A DNA stretch of 64,000 bases from Ruegeria sp. AD91A (lineage in GTDB: Bacteria; Pseudomonadota; Alphaproteobacteria; Rhodobacterales; Rhodobacteraceae), in assembly GCF_003443535.1 (NCBI RefSeq), contig NZ_CP031947.1, positions 310,001 through 374,000 on the forward strand, given 5' to 3'. Below are positions 15,851 to 24,620 of this stretch, in pieces. The notes under the pieces were generated by a model. It did no database searches and was not told the DNA's origin. It saw nothing but the letters and a program-made list of their open reading frames with translations. Position numbers and translations under genes: made by a program. Each line of letters opens with the position of its first letter. Positions within the stretch are counted from its first letter, which is position 1.

Positions 15851-18028
15851 TCAGGCGCGCTGCTTTCCGCCGCCGCCCTGTTTGCGCATCGAAAGACCGA
15901 TACGCTTTCTGGGCACATCCACCTCGACAACGCGCACTTTCACAACTTGCCCGGCCTTGACGACCTCATACGGGTCCTTGACGAAGCGGTCCGCCAGCTG
16001 GCTGACATGAACCAGCCCGTCCTGATGAACGCCCACATCCACAAAGGCCCCAAAGGCCGCCACGTTTGTCACGGTGCCCTCAAGAACCATTCCGGGCTTC
16101 AGATCGGTTATCTCTTCGATGCCATCCGCGAAACTGGCCGTGACAAAACTGGGCCGGGGATCCCGTCCGGGTTTCTCAAGCTCGGCAAAGATATCCAGAA
16201 CAGTGGGCAGGCCGAAATCTTCGGTTACGAATTGTTGTGCCCGCAACCCTTTCAAGGACTCTTCATGGCCCATGATGTGCCTGATATCCCGACCGCAGGC
16301 CGACACGACGCGGCGGGCGACTTCATAGGCTTCGGGGTGCACCGACGACGCATCAAGCGGTTCAGCGCCGTCCCTTATGCGAAGAAACCCGGCGCACTGT
16401 TCAAAGGCCCGCGGACCCAAGCCTGCGACGGACAACAGGTCTTTGCGCGATTGGAACGGTCCGTTCAGATCGCGATGGGCGACGATGGCTTCGGCTTGCG
16501 CGGGGCCCAGTCCCGACACACGCGCAAGCAAAGGTGCAGAGGCTGTGTTCAGGTCAACCCCGACCGCGTTCACGACATCCTCAATCGCAGAATCCAGGGA
16601 TTGCGACAGGCGGTGCTGGTCAACGTCATGCTGGTATTGCCCCACGCCGATGGATTTCGGTTCGATTTTGACCAGTTCTGCCAAAGGATCCTGCAATCGC
16701 CGGGCGATGGACACCGCCCCGCGCAGCGAGACATCCAGATCGGGAAACTCTCGTGCTGCCAGTTCCGACGCGGAATAGACTGAGGCCCCAGCTTCGGACA
16801 CTACCACCTTAGTTGGCGCTTTTACCGTCTTGGGGAGCAAATTCAGTGTGTCTGCAACCAACCGTTCAGTTTCTCGGCTCGCGGTTCCGTTCCCGATGGC
16901 GATCAACTCGATCTGGTGGGCCGAGATCAGATTGAGGATGGTCGCCTGCGCCCCGCGCAGATCGTTTTTTGGTTGAAATGGATAGAACGTATCAGTGGCG
17001 ACGACCTTACCCGTTGCGTCAACCACTGCCGCCTTCACGCCAGTGCGGATGCCGGGATCAAGACCCAAAGTAGCCCTGGCACCTGCAGGCGCGGCAAACA
17101 GCAAATCCTTGAGGTTGCGCGAAAAGACCTGAATTGCCTCGTCCTGCGCCCGGCTGCGCAGATCGGCCATCAATTCGACCATCATGGACAGCGAAAGCTT
17201 GACCCGCCACGTCCACCCGGCAACTTTGCGCAACCAGGCATCACCCGGTCCATTGCCGCGTGTCTGCAAATGTGCGGCAACAATGGTCTCGGCCCGTGCA
17301 GCCCCAAATTCCGGTTCCGGCGCGATATCAAGCGAAACAATGCCCTCTTTTGAAGCCCGCAGCATTGCCAGCGCCCTGTGCGATGGAACATCCGCCCAAC
17401 GCTCGGAATGGTCAAAGTAATCGCTGAACTTAGCGCCTTCCTTTTCCTTCCCGTCGATAACCCTGGCACTGAGCTGCGCTTCGCGCTGCATGAACATACG
17501 CAATTCACCCAGCAGTGTCGCATTTTCCGTCAATCGTTCGGTCAGAATGTCGCGCGCGCCGTTCAGCGCGTCTCGAGGGGTGGCAACGGCTTCGCTCAGG
17601 TATGCCTCGGCCAGTGTGTCCGGGTCCGCATCGCGATCGGCCAGAATGGCTTCGACCAGGGGTTCCAGCCCGTTTTCCCGCGCGATCATCGCCTTGGTAC
17701 GCCGTTTGGGTTTGTAAGGCAGATAGATGTCTTCCAGCTGTGCCTTGGTTTCGGCCCGAGCTATCGATTTGCACAGATCTTCGGTTAGCTTCCCTTGATC
17801 TTTGATAGAATTCAGGATGGTTTTGCGCCGTGCCTCGAGTTCACGCAGATAGGTCAAACGCTCGGACAGAAGACGCAATTGGGTATCGTCCAACCCACCG
17901 GTTGCTTCCTTCCGATAGCGGGCGACAAAGGGAACCGTCGCACCGTCATCCAATAGATTGATCGCAGCACCGACCTGATCGGGACGCGCATTGATCTCGG
18001 TGGCTATGGTGCGGGCGATACGGTCCAA
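15851..18028 (-). CDS. tex: Tex-family RNA-binding transcription accessory protein
   Basis: A 725-residue Tex protein, slightly short for the family (about 770). The N-terminal Tex domain has [24 protein letters not shown] and [12 protein letters not shown], the YqgF/RNase-H-like domain starts [18 protein letters not shown], the helix-hairpin-helix part has [21 protein letters not shown], and the S1 domain near the C-terminus has [21 protein letters not shown] and ends [12 protein letters not shown]. It binds nucleic acid and is linked to transcription and RNA quality control in the cytoplasm. It has its own gap of 153 bases upstream, and is followed by pta on the same strand. Confidence 0.95.
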   Translation of the reverse strand: MDRIARTIATEINARPDQVGAAINLLDDGATVPFVARYRKEATGGLDDTQLRLLSERLTYLRELEARRKTILNSIKDQGKLTEDLCKSIARAETKAQLEDIYLPYKPKRRTKAMIARENGLEPLVEAILADRDADPDTLAEAYLSEAVATPRDALNGARDILTERLTENATLLGELRMFMQREAQLSARVIDGKEKEGAKFSDYFDHSERWADVPSHRALAMLRASKEGIVSLDIAPEPEFGAARAETIVAAHLQTRGNGPGDAWLRKVAGWTWRVKLSLSMMVELMADLRSRAQDEAIQVFSRNLKDLLFAAPAGARATLGLDPGIRTGVKAAVVDATGKVVATDTFYPFQPKNDLRGAQATILNLISAHQIELIAIGNGTASRETERLVADTLNLLPKTVKAPTKVVVSEAGASVYSASELAAREFPDLDVSLRGAVSIARRLQDPLAELVKIEPKSIGVGQYQHDVDQHRLSQSLDSAIEDVVNAVGVDLNTASAPLLARVSGLGPAQAEAIVAHRDLNGPFQSRKDLLSVAGLGPRAFEQCAGFLRIRDGAEPLDASSVHPEAYEVARRVVSACGRDIRHIMGHEESLKGLRAQQFVTEDFGLPTVLDIFAELEKPGRDPRPSFVTASFADGIEEITDLKPGMVLEGTVTNVAAFGAFVDVGVHQDGLVHVSQLADRFVKDPYEVVKAGQVVKVRVVEVDVPRKRIGLSMRKQGGGGKQRA

Positions 18029-18181
18029 AGGGGCCTCCTGAAACGGCAGTGGAGTGGCTTCTTAACCAGCCGCTTCAGCAAGGGAAAGTCCCTTGTACCG
18101 GTCCGTCGAAAGGTATCAGCAGGTAGCCACTGTTTTTGCGGCTATTTGGCATTTCTTGGACACTACCAGCGTATGACGGCC

Positions 18182-18922
18182 TCAACTCCAAGGCATCAAC
18201 CCGCAGTACCCGGTACGCGCGCTTACTGTATGCGCCATTTGCGCTAGCGTCGTCAGGTCAAAAACAGGCAGTCTCAGTTCTTCCTGAATGCGTTTTGCAT
18301 AAGGGGGAAGATCCGTGCATTCTAATACCACGGAGCGTATTTCAGGCGTATCGCGCTTCAGCCTATGCGCAGCATCCAACACTTCGGCCTCGATCAAATC
18401 TGTGTCCATGCGGGTGCACGTGTTGCGCAGGATGACCTCGGCAAACTCGCTGGTGTGCTGCAAGCCCTGCACGGCAACAGGAACGCCCCCCGCCCCAACG
18501 CCTTCGAAATGGCGTTGTGTCAGTGCCGATGAATCCGCTGTAATCACCCCGACCGGCGCGCTGGCCCCGGACATGTGAAAGGCCAACGGCACCTGTATCA
18601 GGCTCGAAGCGAAGACAGGCACCGATACGGCCTCGGCCAACTCTTTTTGGAACAGGGCGAGAAACCCGCAACTTCCGGTAATGGCGCGCACGCCTTCAGC
18701 CTCAAGCCGTTGCGCGCCTTTTATGAAGGGGTTCAGCAAATCAGGCGTCGGATTGTTCAGCAGCGTTGGCACCGTAACGCCATCTATCATTTCGTACAGC
18801 ACCGGGAACGGCAGGCTGGAAGGGTTCTTGATATGCCCAGGTGGTTTGGGGAAATAGCTTTCCAGACACAAAACCCCGATTGAGGCTCCGCAGATATTCT
18901 GTCCACCCTGGTAGATCGGCAT
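18182..18922 (-). CDS. aspartate/glutamate (hydantoin-type) racemase family protein
   Basis: A 246-residue member of the Asp/Glu/hydantoin racemase fold. The two cysteine motifs expected of cofactor-independent racemases are present: GVRAITGSCGFLALFQ in the first half and VVLECTDLPPYAKRIQ in the second. It lies 39 bases after the DadA-like oxidase and is the last gene of the TAXI-TRAP operon. Racemisation of an imported amino acid, followed by flavin oxidation of the D form, is the simplest joint role, but maleate-isomerase-like or hydantoin chemistry cannot be excluded. Confidence 0.8.
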   Translation of the reverse strand: MPIYQGGQNICGASIGVLCLESYFPKPPGHIKNPSSLPFPVLYEMIDGVTVPTLLNNPTPDLLNPFIKGAQRLEAEGVRAITGSCGFLALFQKELAEAVSVPVFASSLIQVPLAFHMSGASAPVGVITADSSALTQRHFEGVGAGGVPVAVQGLQHTSEFAEVILRNTCTRMDTDLIEAEVLDAAHRLKRDTPEIRSVVLECTDLPPYAKRIQEELRLPVFDLTTLAQMAHTVSARTGYCGLMPWS

Positions 18923-18961
18923 GATGGGGTAATCCTTCTTCGAAACGGTGGCTGGCGCGAG

Positions 18962-20200
18962 TTAAAAGCGTGACAAGGCGAATGAATCCAACGGGATGTT
19001 GAGGCGTTGCCCTGACACCAGGTCGGCCACCAACTCACCGGTTTTTGGGGCCATCATCAAACCGTAATGGGAATGACCAAAAGCGGTGAACAGGCCCTTG
19101 TGCCCCTCTACCGGACCGATCGCAGGCAAACTGTCAGGAAAAGACGGGCGTCGGCCCATCCAGAACTGCGTATCCGAGGTGTCCAGATCCGGCATCATTG
19201 CGCGGGCCTGTGCGGTCAGAAGGGACTGTTTGCGTGGATCTGGCGGCGCGTCGATGCCGCCGAATTCGGCCGTACCCGCCACACGCAAACCGTCCTGCAT
19301 CGAACTGGCCACCACCTTGGCGTCCACGTCCATCACCGAGTTTTCCAGGCTGGCAGAGGGGGTCGGGAATTGGACATGGTATCCACGCTCGGCCACCAGT
19401 GGCACGGGCAAACCCAAGGGTTTCAGCAACTCGGCAGACCAAACCCCGGCGGCCAGCACAACAGTGTCGGCGTGGATCGTGCCGGCCGGCGAGGTCAAAT
19501 GCCATTGTCCGTCTTCCGTGCGCTTTAATCCTTTGACTTCTGTCCGCACGAACTCGGCGCCTTGTTGGCGGACCTTGTCGGCCAAAACCGCACCGACCCG
19601 GCCGGGAGACGTAACCCGCGCCTGTCCCTTGATCAGGATCGCAGCGTTGAAATCTCTGGAAAGCGCGGGTTCGATCCGGCGCAATTCTGGTCCGTCGATC
19701 CGCTCAAGATGTCCGCCTTTTTCCTGCCGGATCAGATATCCCAGATCTTTCAGGTCAGCCTGATCCGGGTTGCGAAACGCGTGGATATAGTTGGAATCAA
19801 CAATAAGGTCTTCGTGCCCGGTATTTTGCAGATGTCTTCGGTACAGATCTATCGATGGACGGCACAGCACCTCCATTGCGTCCGAAATGTTGCGTACGGA
19901 TTTCACGCTTGAACTCTTCAGGAACCTCAGGCCCCAGGGTATCATCCTGGGCCAGAACGAGAGCCTGACGGTCAAAGCGCTTTTCGGGTCCAACAGCATC
20001 CGAGGGATCGTTTTCCAGATGCCGGGCGTGGCCTGCGGGATCACCGACCACGGTGAGACGACACCGGCATTGCCGAACGATGTCTCCTGCCCAGGTTCTC
20101 CGCGGTCGATCAGCCGCACGGCAATACCGCGCTCCTGCAAGGAGAGCGCACAACATAGGCCGACGATCCCGGCGCCGATGATGGTCACTTGTTCAGGCAT
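18962..20200 (-). CDS. FAD-dependent amino acid dehydrogenase, DadA-like
   Basis: A 412-residue DAO-family flavoenzyme. The Rossmann fingerprint is at the N-terminus, VTIIGAGIVGLCCALSLQERG, followed by ETSFGNAGVVSPWSVIP, which is typical of D-amino-acid dehydrogenases. ADTVVLAAGVWSAELLKPLG closes the FAD domain, and WMGRRPSFPDSLPAIGP with FTAFGHSHYGLMMAPKTGELVA is the C-terminal FAD/substrate motif. It would oxidise a D-amino acid to a 2-oxo acid and ammonia, passing electrons to the respiratory chain. The start is one base after the TRAP permease stop. The neighbouring racemase supports a D-amino-acid substrate. Confidence 0.88.
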   Translation of the reverse strand: MPEQVTIIGAGIVGLCCALSLQERGIAVRLIDRGEPGQETSFGNAGVVSPWSVIPQATPGIWKTIPRMLLDPKSALTVRLSFWPRMIPWGLRFLKSSSVKSVRNISDAMEVLCRPSIDLYRRHLQNTGHEDLIVDSNYIHAFRNPDQADLKDLGYLIRQEKGGHLERIDGPELRRIEPALSRDFNAAILIKGQARVTSPGRVGAVLADKVRQQGAEFVRTEVKGLKRTEDGQWHLTSPAGTIHADTVVLAAGVWSAELLKPLGLPVPLVAERGYHVQFPTPSASLENSVMDVDAKVVASSMQDGLRVAGTAEFGGIDAPPDPRKQSLLTAQARAMMPDLDTSDTQFWMGRRPSFPDSLPAIGPVEGHKGLFTAFGHSHYGLMMAPKTGELVADLVSGQRLNIPLDSFALSRF

Positions 20201-20201
20201 G

Positions 20202-22415
20202 TCAGACCGTTGCTTGAATTCGGCTACGGGCGATCAACTGTGTGAAAATGACAGGAGACGCCACCGCCAATGCGATCAAGTCAGCCGTCAGAGTGGGCGC
20301 CACGAAGATAATCCCGGCAACGACCATCAGGATGCGCGACACGAGACCGAGTGGCTGCAACCAATACCCCACGACCGCTGCCGAAAGCGCGATGACACCG
20401 GCAATACAGCTGGCTGCGGTATAGGTGAATTCCCAAAGATCAAACCCGGTGGAAGACACGAACAGCAAAACCGGCGCATAGACGAACGCCATTGGCGCGA
20501 TTACTTTACCCAGACCAAGCGTAAAGGCGGACAGCCCGGTGCGGAACGGGTTGGAATTCGCAATCGCTGCCGCCGCATAGGCCGACGTACAGACCGGAGG
20601 TGTGATCTCGGACACCACGCCGTAATACAGTACGAACAGATGGCTTGCGATGGGCGGAACGCCAAGCTGGGCCAACGCAGGCTGCGCGACCGAAACGAGC
20701 ATGATGTACAGCGCCGTGGTTGGAATGCCGGCGCCCATCAGAATGCAGACGATGGCAATGAAAACCAGCGAGATAAACAGTTGCAAGTCTTCCATCGCAA
20801 ACAGTTGGAAACTGCCGAATGAGATCATGTTATAGAGATCTGCCGCCAGGTTCCCCGCACCTTGTGTCACCATGAATCCGATGCGGAAACCGATACCGGT
20901 GGTGTTGATCACCCCTACAACGATACCCACTGCAGCCGCCGCAGCGCCCACAGCCAGAGAGTATTTCACACCCAGTTCAACCGCCTGCAGCATCTCGGGC
21001 ACTTCGATACGTTTCTGCGGGTTAAGCGTGGCGATCACCGACAGCCCACACAGGATTGCCGTCATGGTCAGGTCAAAGCCTCCATCCGAGAACTTCCACA
21101 GGACGAACCCAAGGAAGGCTGCTGCATAGATCAGTGTCGGAGGTTGCTTGATCCGCGACATGCCTGCGATGACAGCAAGCGAAATGCCACAAAAGGCCGA
21201 CATAAATGGCGTGTAGCCGGTGAAAAGGACCACCAGCAGGCCGATCAACGGCACGATGTTGGCCCAGCCTTCAGTCCAGACAGCCTTGAGCTGCGGCAAC
21301 TGTTCTTTCGCCAGACCCTGAAGGTTCAGCTTGCGCGCCATCAGATGCACTACAGCGAAAACACCCACGTAATGCAGAAGTGCCGGAAATATCGCAGCGA
21401 TCACGATGGTGGTATAAGGCACCTCGAGAAACTCAGCCATGATGAAGGCCGCAGCCCCCATGATGGGTGGTGTGATCTGGCCGCCAGCCGAGGACGCGGC
21501 CTCGACGCCGCCCGCAAAATGGCCGGGGTATCCAAGGCGCTTCATGTTGGGAATGGTCAACGCGCCGGTCGAAACGGTGTTGGCCACCGAAGAGCCCGAG
21601 ATCGTGCCGAAGAAGGCCGAGGATACCACCGATACTTTGGCCGGACCGCCCGTATAGCGACCCGCCAAAATTGTAGCGTTGTCGATGAACAATTGCCCCA
21701 GCCCAGTTCGCTGAGCGATCACGCCGAACAAGACAAAATGGAACACGATGGTCGATACGACCCAAAGCGTTACACCATAGATACCTTCCTGCGGAAAGTA
21801 CATCGATGATACGAAGGTTTTGAAGTTCACACCCGGGTGCTGCAACAGCCCGGGAAAATAGGGGCCCAGCAATGCATAAGAGATGAATACGCAGATGATC
21901 AGAGGCAGGACCCAGCCCAACGTGCGGCGTGCAATGTCCAGTACCAGCAGGATGATCACGACCCCGAGAATCACATCATAGTTGTTCGGGTTGCCCATGC
22001 GGAAGGTCTGCTCCTCGATCCCCAGAAACGGAATGCCGCGCCAGGCGAAGCCCACGTATAGTGCGGCGATGATGCCAAGCATCATGAATACCAGGTCATA
22101 GAGAGGGATATTGCCGACGCGGAATCGGCTGATTTTGAGCGCATAGAGGCTTTTCACCCCGATAATCGGGATTGTGGCGTAGACCAGAATGAACAGCAGG
22201 GCCAGATAGATGCCCATATGCCAGTGGTCGGCAGGCAAACCGAACCCAGCCGTGAAGAATTCGTAGAACGCAAAAATCAGGGCGACCACGCGCAGCACCT
22301 TGCCTGCGGTGGGCGTGACCTGCCGGACAGCGGCACCCTCGTCGAACTGTTCTTCGATGGCCGCAAGTTCCTCTGCCGTCAGTTCGTGGTCATCAAGTTT
22401 CTGGGTCTCGGACAT
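20202..22415 (-). CDS. TRAP transporter permease, fused 4TM-12TM
   Basis: A 737-residue membrane protein in which the small DctQ-like part is fused to the large DctM-like part, the arrangement found with TAXI receptors. After an acidic cytoplasmic N-terminus come about 16-18 membrane helices. The DctM core carries STIVFHFVLFGVIAQRTGLG, SSAFFGTISGSSVANTVSTG and GGVEAASSAGGQITPPIMGA, and near the end CILMGAGIPTTALYIML and YYGVVSEITPPVCTSAYAAA. I chose the ATG of MSETQKLD; another ATG seven codons upstream is possible. It should be a sodium-coupled importer working with the TAXI protein encoded upstream. Confidence 0.93.
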   Translation of the reverse strand: MSETQKLDDHELTAEELAAIEEQFDEGAAVRQVTPTAGKVLRVVALIFAFYEFFTAGFGLPADHWHMGIYLALLFILVYATIPIIGVKSLYALKISRFRVGNIPLYDLVFMMLGIIAALYVGFAWRGIPFLGIEEQTFRMGNPNNYDVILGVVIILLVLDIARRTLGWVLPLIICVFISYALLGPYFPGLLQHPGVNFKTFVSSMYFPQEGIYGVTLWVVSTIVFHFVLFGVIAQRTGLGQLFIDNATILAGRYTGGPAKVSVVSSAFFGTISGSSVANTVSTGALTIPNMKRLGYPGHFAGGVEAASSAGGQITPPIMGAAAFIMAEFLEVPYTTIVIAAIFPALLHYVGVFAVVHLMARKLNLQGLAKEQLPQLKAVWTEGWANIVPLIGLLVVLFTGYTPFMSAFCGISLAVIAGMSRIKQPPTLIYAAAFLGFVLWKFSDGGFDLTMTAILCGLSVIATLNPQKRIEVPEMLQAVELGVKYSLAVGAAAAAVGIVVGVINTTGIGFRIGFMVTQGAGNLAADLYNMISFGSFQLFAMEDLQLFISLVFIAIVCILMGAGIPTTALYIMLVSVAQPALAQLGVPPIASHLFVLYYGVVSEITPPVCTSAYAAAAIANSNPFRTGLSAFTLGLGKVIAPMAFVYAPVLLFVSSTGFDLWEFTYTAASCIAGVIALSAAVVGYWLQPLGLVSRILMVVAGIIFVAPTLTADLIALAVASPVIFTQLIARSRIQATV

Positions 22416-22448
22416 GATGGCCCCCCGATTTCGCATAATTCCAGAGTG

Positions 22449-22470
22449 CGGTGCCCCGACCGGGGCACCG
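22449..22470 (-). promoter_or_regulatory. intercistronic stem-loop between TAXI receptor and TRAP permease genes
   Basis: A perfect 9-bp stem, CGGTGCCCC and GGGGCACCG with a four-base loop, sits between the receptor stop (22495) and the permease ATG (22415). No T tract follows, so transcription probably continues. The arrangement parallels the tctC-tctB hairpin and suggests differential stability of the receptor message. Confidence 0.6.
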
Positions 22471-22494
22471 GCGACAGGTTTCAGTCAGGTGTGG

Positions 22495-23502
22495 CTATTG
22501 AAGAAGACCGGCTTCTTTATAGAATTTCTCAGCACCCGGATGCAGCGGAACACCCAGCGCCTCGACGCCATCGAGGGCAGTATCAGGCGTGATCTGCTTG
22601 CCCTTTGCGTGGCCGTTGTCCAGCAGCTTGCGGGTATTATCGTTCCACAGGGCTTTGGTCAGCTGATAAACCAGATCTTCGGACAGGTCCGATGACACAA
22701 CCAGCATAGCGCTGACCGCTGGGGTTTTTGTTTCAGTGTCAATACCCTCATAGACGCCACCCGGAATGGCCGAGGGGATATAGGCAGGGATAATCTCGTT
22801 AATCTTTGCCAAATCTTCATCGGTGAAAGAATGCAGGTTCATGCCCTTGGTCGAAGACAGTTGCACCATTGCGGCAACCGGCCAGCCCGCCGCGTAGAAA
22901 TAGGCGTCCAGTTGGCCATCGGCCAGACGTTCGGCACTCTGACTGTTGTTCAACTCGGCCTCATCCATGTTGTCACGGTTGACGCCCCATGCTTCCAGCA
23001 TTTGCAACACAGCGACCTGCGTTCCCGAACCAGCTTGCGCGATACCGACGCGCTTGCCTTTGAGATCACTCAGATCGTTGATGGTCTGACCCGCGGGAAG
23101 AACCAGGTGCAGGTCTTCGGGGAACAGGTTTGCGACGATGCGCAGATTCGGGTGGGGTTTGCCTTCAAACTTTCCCTCACCCAGATACATCGAACGGGTT
23201 ACATCAGCCGCGGCCAGGCCGGCCTCAAGCTCGCCGTTTTGGACAGCGGCATTGTTGAAGACTGATGCGGTTGTTGACTGTGCGATCGCGATCAACCCGG
23301 GCACGCCGCATTGTCCGCCCTCTTCACAGGGGCGTGAGCCCGGAGGGGCCGAAATCCCGTTGGCGATGGTCCCGCCGATCGGGAAATAAGTGCCGCCTGC
23401 ACCACCGGTGCCGATGCGGAAAAAAGTTGGATCCTGTGCAAACGCTGGTGCAGCCAGTGCGCCAGCCAAAGCCAAACCCGTCAGGCATTTCAAAAATCTC
23501 AT
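22495..23502 (-). CDS. TAXI-family TRAP transporter solute-binding protein
   Basis: A 335-residue periplasmic receptor. A signal peptide (FLKCLTGLALAGALAAPAFAQ) precedes the TAXI signature TFFRIGTGGAGGTYFPIGG. QSTTASVFNNAAVQNGELEAGL and LKGKRVGIAQAGSGTQVAVLQM follow, as in glutamate/glutamine-type TAXI proteins. The ATG of MRFLK is preceded by GGGAG; the longer frame adds 18 residues. The ligand is not identifiable, although the downstream racemase and DadA-like enzyme point to an amino acid. It is the first gene of an operon divergent from a LysR regulator. Confidence 0.92.
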   Translation of the reverse strand: MRFLKCLTGLALAGALAAPAFAQDPTFFRIGTGGAGGTYFPIGGTIANGISAPPGSRPCEEGGQCGVPGLIAIAQSTTASVFNNAAVQNGELEAGLAAADVTRSMYLGEGKFEGKPHPNLRIVANLFPEDLHLVLPAGQTINDLSDLKGKRVGIAQAGSGTQVAVLQMLEAWGVNRDNMDEAELNNSQSAERLADGQLDAYFYAAGWPVAAMVQLSSTKGMNLHSFTDEDLAKINEIIPAYIPSAIPGGVYEGIDTETKTPAVSAMLVVSSDLSEDLVYQLTKALWNDNTRKLLDNGHAKGKQITPDTALDGVEALGVPLHPGAEKFYKEAGLLQ

Positions 23503-23517
23503 CGTAAGCTCCCAGTT

Positions 23518-23556
23518 TTGGATCATTGGATTCGGTTTGTCCGAACTCTGATCCAA
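23518..23556. repeat. nested inverted repeat in the TAXI leader
   Basis: TTGGATCA (23518-23525) pairs with TGATCCAA (23549-23556), and inside it TTCGG (23531-23535) pairs with CCGAA (23541-23545). It lies 16-54 bases upstream of the TAXI ATG. It may be a leader stem-loop or a regulator site. Confidence 0.5.
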
Positions 23557-23580
23557 TCAGCCTATGGAGTTTTACCATAA

Positions 23581-23595
23581 ATACAAATTTGTTAT
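23581..23595. promoter_or_regulatory. candidate LysR-type operator
   Basis: ACAAATTTGT (23583-23592) is a perfect palindrome within ATACAAATTTGTTAT, which fits the T-N11-A form bound by LysR-family proteins. It lies 36 bases before the lysR ATG and 80 bases before the TAXI ATG, in an unusually AT-rich divergent region. Confidence 0.5.
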
Positions 23596-23631
23596 ATTTA
23601 ACAAAACGAAAGTTTACCTTATGTATTGAGC

Positions 23632-24576
23632 ATGAACCTTGCTCAATTGACAGTTTTTCGTGAGGTGATGGAAACCGGGTCCATATCTCAGACCGCAAAG
23701 AAGCTGAACCGGACACAACCCGCGATCAGCCTGGCAATCAAGAACCTGGAAAGAAGTCTTGGACTGACCTTGTTCGAACGAAAAGGTCGGCGTTTAATCC
23801 CGGTGCCCGAGGCGCACTACCTGTTGGCGGAAACCACTGGGATACTGGACAGATTATCAACGGTTTCCAGCACGATGCACGGGCTTCTTAAAGGAAGCTC
23901 AGGCAATCTGAATATTGCTGCAATGCCGGGACCGTCCATTTTTGCCTTTCCGAATTTCATCAGCCGCTCGGTTGGCGGGAACCCGGACATCCGGGTTACG
24001 CTGTCGACCCGCAGTTCGCCCCAAATAATGGAACTTGCAGGTACCCAGAACATCGATTTCGGGTTTGCCGATTTCGAGCACCCGATCGGAAAGAGACCAC
24101 AATTCACGGCAGAAATCATAAGTGGAGACTGCTTTTGCGCAATGGATCGAGACAATCCGCTGGCTCAAAAAAAGACCCTGACGATTTCAGACCTTGATAG
24201 CGTGCCAATGGGTGGGCTGTACGACACACACCCTTTTCAGAAGAAAGTGCAGCGTGCTTTTCAGATGGTTTCTGCGTCTTACAAACCAAGCGTGACATGC
24301 CAATATTTTCTGCCACTCATACCCTTTGTCGGATCGGGACAATGCTGCACTATAGTCGATCCTTTGACCGTTGCGACAGAACGAAATCTAAACATCTCAA
24401 ATGGCCGTGTCGTCTTCCTGCCTTTCAAGGACCCGCTCAGATATGAATATGCGATCCTTACACCGGATCATCGCCCCCCTTCACAGTTGGCGCTGAAAAT
24501 AAAGGCGGGCTGGAAGGCGGAAGTTGTGTCTATGCTGGTTCAGACCAAGGCCAATCCGCGGACAGAAGATATCTGA
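23632..24576 (+). CDS. LysR-family transcriptional regulator of the TAXI-TRAP operon
   Basis: A 314-residue LysR-type regulator. The winged helix is at the N-terminus (LAQLTVFREVMETGSISQTA, LNRTQPAISLAIKNLERSLG, LFERKGRRLIPVPEA), and a periplasmic-binding-like effector domain follows from about residue 90. I chose the ATG of MNLAQL; a TTG two codons upstream is an alternative. Ribosome-site match is poor. It is divergent from the TAXI-TRAP-oxidase-racemase operon with an AT-rich palindrome between, so it most likely controls that operon in response to the imported compound. Confidence 0.92.
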   Translation: MNLAQLTVFREVMETGSISQTAKKLNRTQPAISLAIKNLERSLGLTLFERKGRRLIPVPEAHYLLAETTGILDRLSTVSSTMHGLLKGSSGNLNIAAMPGPSIFAFPNFISRSVGGNPDIRVTLSTRSSPQIMELAGTQNIDFGFADFEHPIGKRPQFTAEIISGDCFCAMDRDNPLAQKKTLTISDLDSVPMGGLYDTHPFQKKVQRAFQMVSASYKPSVTCQYFLPLIPFVGSGQCCTIVDPLTVATERNLNISNGRVVFLPFKDPLRYEYAILTPDHRPPSQLALKIKAGWKAEVVSMLVQTKANPRTEDI

Positions 24577-24620
24577 AAGAAACGTGGCTGACCGGCAACT
24601 CAACTGACAACTGGAAAAAC

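Noticed and set aside
15947..16783. 278-codon plus-strand frame within tex
   Set aside because: Antisense shadow; Tex motifs continue on the minus strand throughout.
20862..21809. 315-codon plus-strand frame within the TRAP permease gene
   Set aside because: Antisense shadow with no motif; the minus-strand gene is unambiguous.
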